The notes below the pieces were generated by a model that worked only from the letters and a program-made list of their open reading frames with translations, searched no databases and was not told the origin of the DNA. A stretch of 23,245 nt of DNA from Candidatus Woesearchaeota archaeon. GTDB taxonomy: Archaea > Nanobdellota > Nanobdellia > Woesearchaeales > UBA11576. Below are positions 14,433 to 21,222 of the stretch, one piece after another; positions within the stretch are counted from its first letter, which is position 1, and every line of letters begins with the position of its first letter. Position numbers and translations under genes: made by a program. The stretch is taken from contig JAHWIS010000029.1 of NCBI GenBank assembly GCA_019322385.1, forward strand, positions 1 through 23,245. The letters run 5' to 3'.

Positions 14433-15385
14433 TTTGATTCAGTCTTTTCTGCGGGTTTTGCAGGCGCTTCTTCCTTGACTTCTTCTTTTGTCTCTTCCTT
14501 TACCTGTTCAGCAGGGGTTTCCTCACCGAAGTCTTCAGTATCGACAGGCGCGCCTTCTGCAGGTGTCTTAGCAGGAGCTTTTGCTGCTGGTCCAGCAGGT
14601 TCTTCAGATTTTGATTCTTCTTTTTCTGCCGTCGCCTCTGTCTTCTCTTCCTTCTTCACCGCTCTCTTCTTTTTAGGCATTTCAGCCTTTTTCTTTTCCT
14701 TCTTCTCTTCTTTCGCTGCCTTCTCTGCCTTCTTTGGTTTGTCTTTCTTCTCGATATCTTCCTTCATCTCTTCAACTATCTCTGATGTCTCTTCTTCTAT
14801 CTTCACATAGTCAGGGAGCTTCACGTCTGGAGGCATGATCCTTACCTGTATCCCTACTGTCCCTGTCTTTATTTGTGCTGCTACGTAGGCTTTTCGAACG
14901 CCTACTATTGCTATGTCTCCGCACTTCTTCAGGTAGCCGTTGTAAAATCTCCATCTCCTTGATCGCGCGCTTGGTATCTTTCCTGATATGAGTATCTCTA
15001 TTCCCAACGCGCCTGAGCCCATCACATCGCTCATCACCCGGTGTCCGATTCCCTTGAACCTTTGGGTTCCGAACTTCTCGAGCGAACTTGCGATCCTTTC
15101 CGCGACTATCTGCGCGTCCAGGTTGGGGTTCTCGACCTCGTTTATCTCTATCTGAGGGTTCTCAAGTTTGAAGTTTGCCTTGAGGTCTTCAGTGAGCTTC
15201 TTGATGTTCTGGCCTTTCCTTCCGACTATGAGTCCTGGCCTTGAAGCATGGATTATTATCTTTTCTCCGAGCGGTGTCCTCTGGAGCTTTATATGGCTCT
15301 GCCCTAGATTCTTGAGAGCATTTATTATGTATTCCTGTATCTCAAGTTCCTTTACATTTGATGCGACGATTTGTCTTTCAATCAT
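14429..15385 (-). CDS. rps3: 30S ribosomal protein S3 (uS3) with a long charged C-terminal tail
   Basis: The conserved S3 part is residues 1-195: the type 2 KH domain with its GRKGQN loop (55-60), then the C-terminal domain with FKGIGHRVMSDVMGSGALGI, SGKIPSARSRRWRF and GTVGIQVRIMPPDV. S3 lines the mRNA entry channel. Residues 200-318 are a low-complexity tail: first acidic, then K/E repeats, then an A/P/E-rich stretch. The tail accounts for over a third of the protein and is longer than the short extensions seen in many archaea. Start and stop both make ATGA overlaps with neighbours. Confidence 0.97.
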   Translation of the reverse strand: MIERQIVASNVKELEIQEYIINALKNLGQSHIKLQRTPLGEKIIIHASRPGLIVGRKGQNIKKLTEDLKANFKLENPQIEINEVENPNLDAQIVAERIASSLEKFGTQRFKGIGHRVMSDVMGSGALGIEILISGKIPSARSRRWRFYNGYLKKCGDIAIVGVRKAYVAAQIKTGTVGIQVRIMPPDVKLPDYVKIEEETSEIVEEMKEDIEKKDKPKKAEKAAKEEKKEKKKAEMPKKKRAVKKEEKTEATAEKEESKSEEPAGPAAKAPAKTPAEGAPVDTEDFGEETPAEQVKEETKEEVKEEAPAKPAEKTESK

Positions 15386-16002
15386 TTTTGATCCTCAGCT
15401 TGTGATTCTTTTGGTTCTGACATTTCTGCGGGTTCTGCAGACTTGATTTCTGTCTTCGGCTTTTCCTTTGCTTCTTCTTTTGGCTTTTCCTTCACAGGTT
15501 CTGCTTCTTTTGTTTCCTTCTTTTCTTCTTTCTTTTCTTCTTTCTTCTCTCTCTTCTTTTCCGCAGTCTCCTGCACGACGAGCTCTATGTGCGTACGTTT
15601 GAATTCCCGTCCGGAATTCCTGCCGTAATGCACCGGCCTGTGCGCCTGATGCGCACATATGTGAACTATCTCAAGCTCGCTTGTGTTGAGTCCCTTTGTT
15701 TGGGCATTCGCCTCGACTGACTCAAGCAGCTTCAGGAATACCTTTGATGCCTTGACAGGATATCTTCCTGCAGCCATCTTGCCTGGCTTGTGGCCCAGGC
15801 CGTCTGTGAACCTCTTGAATGGTATGGCGTGCTTCTTCTGTATGGCCATCTCCAGCAGGTTCTTTGCCTGGGAGACTTTACGATGGCGCAGGTAGTTGCT
15901 TATCTCCACTGCCTGCTTTGTACTTATAGCAGCATCCCTACCCATAGCCTTTGCCATCAGTTCCTTGTTGAATTTCTCGAATGCGTATTTCTGTTCCGCC
16001 AT
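15382..16002 (-). CDS. rpl22: 50S ribosomal protein L22 (uL22) with a charged C-terminal tail
   Basis: A 206-residue protein lining the exit tunnel. The ATG at 16002 (MAEQKYAFEKFNKELMAKAM) is chosen; the longer frame to 16104 runs into S19 coding sequence. The core includes ISTKQAVEISNYLRHRKVSQ, RYPVKASKVFLKLLESVEANA (first 20 residues given in part) and AHRPVHYGRNSGREFKRTHI. Residues 147-206 are lysine/glutamate-rich, beginning AEKKREKKEEKKEEKKE. AGGAT lies upstream of the ATG. Confidence 0.97.
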   Translation of the reverse strand: MAEQKYAFEKFNKELMAKAMGRDAAISTKQAVEISNYLRHRKVSQAKNLLEMAIQKKHAIPFKRFTDGLGHKPGKMAAGRYPVKASKVFLKLLESVEANAQTKGLNTSELEIVHICAHQAHRPVHYGRNSGREFKRTHIELVVQETAEKKREKKEEKKEEKKETKEAEPVKEKPKEEAKEKPKTEIKSAEPAEMSEPKESQAEDQK

Positions 16003-16012
16003 TTTATCCTGT

Positions 16013-16396
16013 TTACTTGACTGATATGTTAGATGATGATCTTGTTGCACCGACTCCTGGTGCTGAGTGCGCGACACGTTTCCTCGTGAGCGAAAACTCG
16101 CCAAGGTAATGCCCTATCATCTCTGGCTGCACAATGATATCCTCGAATGTCTTACCGTTGTACACCTTTATTGTCTTGTTCACCATCTCTGGGAGTATGA
16201 TCATCGACCTGCAGTGTGTCTTGACAGGCTTGCCGCTTGTCTTGAGGTTCTTCAGCAGCACCTTCTCCTGTTCTGTGAACCCTCGCTGTATCTTCCTACG
16301 CGCTGCTGCTGGAAGCAAAGCTGCCAGTTCCTTGAGCCCCATCTCCTGCAGCTCTTCAAGGTTTTTTCCTCGGTAAAAAAATTCTTTCTTAGCCAT
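16013..16396 (-). CDS. rps19: 30S ribosomal protein S19 (uS19)
   Basis: A 127-residue protein of the small-subunit head. Archaeal N-terminus KEFFYRGKNLEELQEMG, then the conserved KPVKTHCRSMIILPEMVNKT and VQPEMIGHYLGEFSLTRKRV, and the C-terminal GVGATRSSSNISVK. Length and position between L2 and L22 are normal. Confidence 0.98.
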   Translation of the reverse strand: MAKKEFFYRGKNLEELQEMGLKELAALLPAAARRKIQRGFTEQEKVLLKNLKTSGKPVKTHCRSMIILPEMVNKTIKVYNGKTFEDIIVQPEMIGHYLGEFSLTRKRVAHSAPGVGATRSSSNISVK

Positions 16397-16411
16397 GGTG
16401 ATTACCTTCTA

Positions 16412-17131
16412 TCATGATCTTTTCTTCCTGCCTGTCTTCTTCGGAGCTATCATTCCCACCTTCCTTCCTGGTGGTGCGTTCCTTCCGACAGGTTTTGCCT
16501 TTGACTTCCTCATCGTTCGCTTGTTTCCGAACGGATGGTCGACAGCGTTCTGTGCTGCGCCTCTTATCTTCGGCCAGAGTTTGTTTCGCGCCTTCATCTT
16601 GTAATATTTTACTCCAGCCTTCAAGAACGGCTTTTCAGGTCTTCCGCCTCCCGCAACCACTCCTATCGATGCCCTACACAGCGGGCTGAATGACTTTCTT
16701 TTCTTTGACGGCAGCTGGACCACTATGTTATCCTTCAGCTTTCCTATGACCTTTGCGAATGTGCCTGATGCCCTGACGAATTTTCCTCCGTCTCCAGGCA
16801 CTGCTTCAATATTATAGACCATTGTTCCTTCTGGTATGTTCATCAGCTGGGCTGTGTTTCCTGTCTGCATCTCTGACTCTGGGCCGCTGTGTATCTTCTG
16901 GCCCACTTGTATGCCTTCTGCTGCTACGAGAAGGCAGGTCTCGCCATTGCTGTAATGCACTTGCGCAAGAGGTGCTGAGTGTCCTCGGCAGCTTATGAGG
17001 TCTATTACTTCTCCTTCAATCATGTCGCTGACTAATTTATTGTGCTTTGCCTTTCCTTTGTACCTGAAGCTTGGCGCCCTGTATGTAGGTCCGCCTTTTC
17101 CTCTTGCCTGTTGTATGAGTCTTTTTCCCAT
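16412..17131 (-). CDS. rpl2: 50S ribosomal protein L2 (uL2)
   Basis: A 239-residue core protein near the peptidyl-transferase centre. The SH3-like and OB-like parts are visible as FRYKGKAKHNKLVSDMIEGE and ISCRGHSAPLAQVHYSNGE. The C-terminal signature NAVDHPFGNKRTMRKSKAKP carries the conserved histidine H199. GGGRPEKPFLKAG is also conserved. No low-complexity tail, unlike many of its neighbours. Confidence 0.98.
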   Translation of the reverse strand: MGKRLIQQARGKGGPTYRAPSFRYKGKAKHNKLVSDMIEGEVIDLISCRGHSAPLAQVHYSNGETCLLVAAEGIQVGQKIHSGPESEMQTGNTAQLMNIPEGTMVYNIEAVPGDGGKFVRASGTFAKVIGKLKDNIVVQLPSKKRKSFSPLCRASIGVVAGGGRPEKPFLKAGVKYYKMKARNKLWPKIRGAAQNAVDHPFGNKRTMRKSKAKPVGRNAPPGRKVGMIAPKKTGRKKRS

Positions 17132-17144
17132 TTTCTTGTAAGCG

Positions 17145-17405
17145 TTACATCAATCCCAGGTCAGTTGCCACGTTCAGCGCTGGCGTATCTGGTGACAGCC
17201 GTACATACGCCCTTTTCTGTCCTTTTGGTGTTATCAGCGTCGTGACCTTGACAACCTTTACCTTAAATGTCTTCTCGACAGCCTGTTTTATCTCAGGCTT
17301 TCTTGCCCTCATGTCTACTACGAATATGAGCTTGTTCTCAGACTCCATGAGCCTTATTGATTTTTCAGTTGAAAGCGGGTATTTGATGACTTTTTCGATA
17401 TCCAT
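17145..17405 (-). CDS. rpl23: 50S ribosomal protein L23 (uL23)
   Basis: An 86-residue exit-tunnel protein that docks SRP and SecY in other organisms. Signatures are VIKYPLSTEKSIRLMESENK, VVDMRARKPEIKQAVEKTF and the end KRAYVRLSPDTPALNVATD. Compact archaeal form with no extension, between L4 and L2. Confidence 0.97.
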   Translation of the reverse strand: MDIEKVIKYPLSTEKSIRLMESENKLIFVVDMRARKPEIKQAVEKTFKVKVVKVTTLITPKGQKRAYVRLSPDTPALNVATDLGLM

Positions 17406-17412
17406 TTTTCAG

Positions 17413-18300
17413 TTACTTCTTCTTTTCCTTATTCCTTGTTCCTTTTCTTCCCTTTTTCTCCTTACTCTCTTTCTCCTTTGCCATCTTTAGTGTTTCATGG
17501 AACAGTTTTTCCTTGTCGAGCTTCTCGACTGCTGATTGTGTGAAGAGCGTAAGTCTTCCAGGCACTGCGCCTGGCGCGAGCAGTTCTGCATTGAGGTCAG
17601 TCACAGCCACTGCGTCAAGACCTGCGACATTTGATGCTGCCCTGAGCAATGGGCATTGTTTGGATACCACAAAAAGCGGGCCTTTCCTCTTTCTGTACTT
17701 CCTTCCTCGCAGCCTTGCTTTTCCTGCGCGATATGTCTTTTCCGAAGACCTGTCGAGCTCTTTATCAAAACCGAGCTTCTTGAGCGCGTCAACGACCTGC
17801 TTTGTCTTTGATAGTGATTCGAAATCATCTGCGATTATGAAAGGATAGCTCTCTGGAGCTGCGTGTCCTCTTTCCTTGACGAATTCCTTTACGACTGTCG
17901 CAGATATTGCGCTTCGTATAGCCTTCCTTCTTTCCTTGTTGTTTATCTTGACAGTCCATATCTTTGTTGCTTTAGGAGGATGTGCCCTTCTTCCGCCGAC
18001 AGTCCCTGGCGCGAATGCTCCTGTCCAGTTGAACCTGGTTCCTGATCTTGAATGGATCTTCCTCGGCACCCTTGATATCCCGTGACCATAGCTTCCCCTG
18101 TATTTCCTTCTCCTTCGTGAGAGCTCTGCGCTGCATTTCTTTCCTGCGCGCGCATCTGCACCATACCGTTGTCGGGAATTCGCCTGTATAGCATGTACTG
18201 CTCTCTTTATCAGGTCTGGCCTTACTTCTTCATTGAACACTGGCGGAAGCTCCTTGCTTCCCTTTTCACTGTTCGAATGGTCGAGTATCTTCAGTTTCAT
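17413..18300 (-). CDS. rpl4: 50S ribosomal protein L4 (uL4/L1e)
   Basis: A 295-residue protein with the archaeal/eukaryotic L4 layout. The N-terminus has PPVFNEEVRPDLIKRAVHAI. The long tunnel loop holds SRRRRKYRGSYGHGISRVP and TVGGRRAHPPKATKIW. The Rossmann-like body includes FIIADDFESLSKTKQVVDAL and AVAVTDLNAELLAPGAVPGR. The last 30 residues are lysine-rich (KEKESKEKKGRKGTRNKEKK). L4 often regulates its own operon in bacteria; no evidence of that can be read here. Confidence 0.97.
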   Translation of the reverse strand: MKLKILDHSNSEKGSKELPPVFNEEVRPDLIKRAVHAIQANSRQRYGADARAGKKCSAELSRRRRKYRGSYGHGISRVPRKIHSRSGTRFNWTGAFAPGTVGGRRAHPPKATKIWTVKINNKERRKAIRSAISATVVKEFVKERGHAAPESYPFIIADDFESLSKTKQVVDALKKLGFDKELDRSSEKTYRAGKARLRGRKYRKRKGPLFVVSKQCPLLRAASNVAGLDAVAVTDLNAELLAPGAVPGRLTLFTQSAVEKLDKEKLFHETLKMAKEKESKEKKGRKGTRNKEKKK

Positions 18301-18315
18301 TTTTGATTGTGATTA

Positions 18316-19296
18316 CTATCTTCCTTGGTTTGATCTTGTGCTGATATACTGCACTGTCTGCGGCGCTTGTTCGATCTTCTTGTTCGGCCGCATGGCCGTC
18401 TCGAGCCTGATTATCCGTTTTGAAGGTCCTGGTATGCTCCCCTTGATGAGCAGGTATGTGTTCTTCAGCTGTCCGTACCGGACAAAGCCTCCTGCGATAT
18501 TGACCTTCCCGACATCATCTCCTATCATCATGATCTGTTTGTTGTAATCGATTCTGTTGTGGAATCCCATCTGGCCTGCGTGCGCTACTCTCCAAGTCAT
18601 CTTGTGCTTCCAGTCGCCTAGAGATCCCGGCCCTCTCTTTGTCTTTTCTGACTTTCTTGTCCTGACCTTTATCCCGAACCGCTTTACTGGTCCTTGGAAT
18701 CCTTTTCCTTTTGTGACAGCATGGATGTCTACTGCCTGTCCTTCTGCAAACACGTCTTTGACGCTCAGCTCTTTTCCAAGGTTCTCCTTCACGAAGTTAA
18801 GCTTGTCTTCCTTGCTTCCACCAACGCACATCTCAAAGAATTCAGGTTTTTTCTTGCCTGTGCCTGTCATCTTTGGCTGTGTCTGCACAAGGACTCTTAG
18901 GTCATCATAGTCTTCTGGCTTTACTGCATCTATCTTATTTGATGCCTTTTTCGGCACTGTTATCTTACGCGCCATTTCCTTGTCAGCCTTTGCGAGAAAA
19001 TCACCTGCTGCCTGCAGTGTCTTGTACTTCTTCTTGTAGAGCCTTGCGCCAGCAATCCTGACTGGCGGACACTCAACGACTGTTACAGGGATTGAGATAT
19101 CCTCTCCCTTTGTCATCGAGTTTTTCCTGCCATCTGTAATTATAATATGTGTCATGCCTGCTTTATAGCCTGCAAACCCCATCAGCTTTGCCTCTTTTGC
19201 TGTTGAGAACCTGTTTACACTTGGGTATATCCGCTTGGCCCTCACTCTAGGCCAGACCTGCATGCTTCCGTGTCTTGGGTTATGTGCCTTTGGCAT
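18316..19296 (-). CDS. rpl3: 50S ribosomal protein L3 (uL3)
   Basis: The first gene of the operon, 326 residues. The ATG at 19296 (MPKAHNPRHGSMQVWPRVRA) matches the archaeal L3 N-terminus and has AGGTG 4 bases upstream; the open frame to 19353 lacks support. Conserved segments are GFAGYKAGMTHIIITDGRKN, AVTKGKGFQGPVKRFGIKVR and PGSLGDWKHKMTWRVAHAGQ, with the finger that reaches the peptidyl-transferase centre. Length is close to that of other archaeal L3. Confidence 0.98.
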   Translation of the reverse strand: MPKAHNPRHGSMQVWPRVRAKRIYPSVNRFSTAKEAKLMGFAGYKAGMTHIIITDGRKNSMTKGEDISIPVTVVECPPVRIAGARLYKKKYKTLQAAGDFLAKADKEMARKITVPKKASNKIDAVKPEDYDDLRVLVQTQPKMTGTGKKKPEFFEMCVGGSKEDKLNFVKENLGKELSVKDVFAEGQAVDIHAVTKGKGFQGPVKRFGIKVRTRKSEKTKRGPGSLGDWKHKMTWRVAHAGQMGFHNRIDYNKQIMMIGDDVGKVNIAGGFVRYGQLKNTYLLIKGSIPGPSKRIIRLETAMRPNKKIEQAPQTVQYISTRSNQGR

Positions 19297-19300
19297 TGTA

Positions 19301-19305
19301 CACCT
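19301..19305 (-). promoter_or_regulatory. Shine-Dalgarno site of L3
   Basis: AGGTG on the minus strand lies 4 bases before the ATG at 19296 and fixes the L3 start. Confidence 0.6.
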
Positions 19306-19336
19306 GCATAAGATAGGACCATCTAGCCTGAGAACA

Positions 19337-19346
19337 AATAATAGGT
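19337..19346 (-). promoter_or_regulatory. proximal TATA-like box for the ribosomal operon
   Basis: CCTATTATTT on the minus strand, preceded by GAAATA as a possible BRE. Initiation about 25 bases downstream would give a leader of roughly 20 bases that contains the L3 Shine-Dalgarno site. It is a weaker TATA match than the distal box. Confidence 0.35.
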
Positions 19347-19389
19347 ATTTCAAGGCATTTTAGGCCTTTATTTTTGTTAAGAACCTATT
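19340..19389. repeat. nested inverted repeats in the L3 leader
   Basis: Plus-strand AATAGGT (19340-19346) pairs with ACCTATT (19383-19389), enclosing AAGGC (19352-19356) and GCCTT (19364-19368) with a 7-base loop. A further hairpin TTGAA-GCCTT-TTCAA lies at 19391-19405, and its loop could pair with 19352-19356 instead. A regulated leader is possible. Confidence 0.35.
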
Positions 19390-19435
19390 TTTGAAGCCTT
19401 TTCAAGAAATAGAGCTTAGTTAAAATAAACTCGTA

Positions 19436-19455
19436 CTGAAAAAGCACCTTTTCAG
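19436..19455. repeat. 7-bp stem hairpin in the primase-L3 gap
   Basis: CTGAAAA (19436-19442) and TTTTCAG (19449-19455) flank a 6-base loop. It lies about 100 bases downstream of the primase stop. It could end the primase transcript or belong to a long leader. Confidence 0.4.
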
Positions 19456-19488
19456 GCTCGTTTACGCCTACCTCACATTTAAACATCC

Positions 19489-19511
19489 AATAACTCGTTT
19501 AAACGCTTATT
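19489..19511. repeat. near-perfect palindrome centred on CGTTTAAACG
   Basis: The 10-base perfect palindrome 19496-19505 is flanked by AATAA (19489-19493) and TTATT (19507-19511), offset by one base. Its symmetry and position between the distal TATA-like box and L3 suggest a dimeric repressor site, but it may be chance in AT-rich DNA. Confidence 0.3.
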
Positions 19512-19537
19512 CCGAACTGAACAACCAGGATTTCAGG

Positions 19538-19547
19538 TATTTATAAA
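19538..19547 (-). promoter_or_regulatory. distal TATA-like box for the ribosomal operon
   Basis: TTTATAAATA on the minus strand is the best TATA match in the gap. It starts 9 bases past the primase stop and about 240 bases before L3. If used, it would give a leader of over 200 bases containing all the repeats described. Confidence 0.45.
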
Positions 19548-19555
19548 CATTTAGG

Positions 19556-21169
19556 TTATTTAGAATCAGATTCAGCCTCAGCTTTCTTCTCCTGCTTTTC
19601 CTGCTTCTCAGCCTTTCTCCTACCCTTTCCACCCTCTCTCTGGGCATACCTTGCCCGCTTGATAGCATAGTTTGCTGGGTTCTTTATATATCTGCAGAAG
19701 TTGTCTGGCTTGCACACCCCGAAGCTCTTGTAGTATGCCTGGTTATCGCAGTTTGGCGGCAATACCCGTTTCTTGTGCTGCTTGGCATACCTGACCTGAC
19801 CAAGGAAGTACTGGTCCCGCAATGGCTCTCCATTCCTCTGGTTCCATTTCTTCAGCCATCCCTCTATATCATCATATTCCCATCCGCAGCTTGACAGGAA
19901 GTTTGTCATGATGAACACTGCCCGTTTTCTTCCATCAGGCAGACCTTTTGATATTGCCTGCATGCATGGCGGGAAGAACTTCTCTGGTATCGCTGTCTGC
20001 ACCTCTTCAAATTCCTGCTTCAGTGATCTGCGCTCTATGCCCTCTATATCTTCCATCTCCTGTATCTTCTGCTCTTTTCTTGCTGCAAAGTCGAATGCTT
20101 CGATCAACAGGTTCTTTGCCTGCCCTCTATGCACGCCTTCACGCAAGAGGAATTCATGTTTGCCGAACTGTATCCTGTCAGGCTCTGCCTCTGATTTCTC
20201 GAATTCCATTATCCTATCGACATGCAATGGTACAGAAACCAATCCAGACTTCTCATGATAAGAATAAGGTGACCTGTAAAGGTGTCGAGGCGCAATCAGC
20301 ACTGTATCGACCTCAACAATCGATAGCGGGTTGAATGAAGTCACTGGTTTTTGGTTCGGACAGCATCTTTTAGACGTGTCGATTACTGCTCTTTCCATCA
20401 GCACCTCGCACTTTGTACAACTCTTGTACTGCTCCATCACATCACCAGCAACCCGCTTGTCGCATCTTGGGCAGACAAACTGTATCTGTTTTTCACCGTC
20501 CTGCTTTGTTTTCTTTCCGCAGTTTGCGCAGCGTGTCTGCAGCAGCTCGTGTGTCTTTTTCCCTGTCTTCTCTTCGAGCTCTTTCATTGTATAGCTGAAC
20601 CTGTCGCCGAAAGTGATTTTCTCCCCTTTCACTGAAACGTGTTTCGTGCTGGCATGATCAAGGAGATAGAGCGCTATCTTCCGCGGCCCGTCAGGGAAAA
20701 GGTCCTTTGTCGCGGCATCATGCACCTTTTCAGGGAATGCCTCGAACGGCACTCCTATATGAAATCCCTTGTTGCCAGAGAACTTGACTGTCACAGCGTC
20801 GACACCATGTTCCTTGAGAGATTTGACGAACAGCCACGTTGTTATCTTTGCGAATTCCCAGTACGGGCAGTCGATGTCAAGCACAAGGTCCCATCCTATC
20901 CGAAGGGAATCATACTCATGCTTCTTCATCTCGACGCTGATCCTCTGCGGGTTTGACCATAGCTCTTCAGAGACATGGAACGAAGTTATTCCGTTCTTCA
21001 CCTGCTCCAGCACATCATTGGGATAGACAAGCACATCAGGCCGTTTTGCATATCCTTCGCCACCATATCTCCCGACAGCCTCTTTGTTCTGCGCAGACCT
21101 GACTATCTCGTTCTGCACCTCAACCCGTTTGTAGTGCTTCAATACCCTACTCAACATCACTGGATCCAT
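19556..21169 (-). CDS. priSL: fused DNA primase, PriS catalytic domain plus PriL Fe-S domain
   Basis: A 537-residue single-chain archaeal/eukaryotic-type primase that makes the primers for DNA replication. PriS part: metal-binding D98 and D100 (LVLDIDCPYW), the SGNKGFH motif at 131-137, a third acidic residue D288 (VEVDTVLI) and the RHLYRSPYSYHEKSGLVSV segment at 295-313. CXXC pairs at 214/217, 233/236 and 251/254, plus C269/C270, look like zinc ribbons inserted before D288. PriL part: the C-terminal domain with four cysteines C402, C474, C486 and C492 that fit the 4Fe-4S ligands (PPC, PPNC, GVC, NFC). The N-terminal half of PriL is missing. A K/E-rich tail (513-537) follows. The ATG at 21169 is preferred over TTG at 21178. 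Such fusions are known in Nanoarchaeum and other DPANN archaea. Confidence 0.95.
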   Translation of the reverse strand: MDPVMLSRVLKHYKRVEVQNEIVRSAQNKEAVGRYGGEGYAKRPDVLVYPNDVLEQVKNGITSFHVSEELWSNPQRISVEMKKHEYDSLRIGWDLVLDIDCPYWEFAKITTWLFVKSLKEHGVDAVTVKFSGNKGFHIGVPFEAFPEKVHDAATKDLFPDGPRKIALYLLDHASTKHVSVKGEKITFGDRFSYTMKELEEKTGKKTHELLQTRCANCGKKTKQDGEKQIQFVCPRCDKRVAGDVMEQYKSCTKCEVLMERAVIDTSKRCCPNQKPVTSFNPLSIVEVDTVLIAPRHLYRSPYSYHEKSGLVSVPLHVDRIMEFEKSEAEPDRIQFGKHEFLLREGVHRGQAKNLLIEAFDFAARKEQKIQEMEDIEGIERRSLKQEFEEVQTAIPEKFFPPCMQAISKGLPDGRKRAVFIMTNFLSSCGWEYDDIEGWLKKWNQRNGEPLRDQYFLGQVRYAKQHKKRVLPPNCDNQAYYKSFGVCKPDNFCRYIKNPANYAIKRARYAQREGGKGRRKAEKQEKQEKKAEAESDSK

Positions 21170-21191
21170 GATCAACAACTAATTTGGAAAC

Positions 21192-21201
21192 ATATTTAAA
21201 A
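21192..21201. promoter_or_regulatory. shared TATA-like element of the divergent primase and Toprim genes
   Basis: ATATTTAAAA on the plus strand is near-symmetric and lies about 22 bases from both the Toprim ATG (21223) and the primase ATG (21169). It could serve both directions and give leaderless or nearly leaderless transcripts. No Shine-Dalgarno is visible for either gene, which agrees with that. Confidence 0.5.
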
Positions 21202-21222
21202 CCTGTTGGTTTATTTTAAAGC

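Larger units (their letters stand above)
19297..19555 (-). other. AT-rich leader between primase and L3
   Basis: This 259-base gap has no credible gene. Read on the minus strand it holds two TATA-like boxes, a 7-bp stem hairpin, a near-palindrome, an 8-base direct repeat (plus strand CCTTTTCA at 19397-19404 and 19447-19454), and several AAGGC/GCCTT units that can pair in more than one way. It must contain the end of the primase transcript, or a read-through region, and the promoter and leader of the ribosomal operon. Confidence 0.7.

Noticed and set aside
16003..16104. N-terminal extension of L22
   Set aside because: It overlaps S19 coding sequence and lacks similarity; the ATG at 16002 has the normal L22 start.
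19297..19353. N-terminal extension of L3 in the open frame
   Set aside because: Hydrophobic residues that do not match L3, while AGGTG sits right before the ATG at 19296.
19297..19555. A tRNA or other structured RNA gene in the primase-L3 gap
   Set aside because: No cloverleaf, T-loop sequence or CCA-type end was found, and the region is too AT-rich for a stable known RNA.
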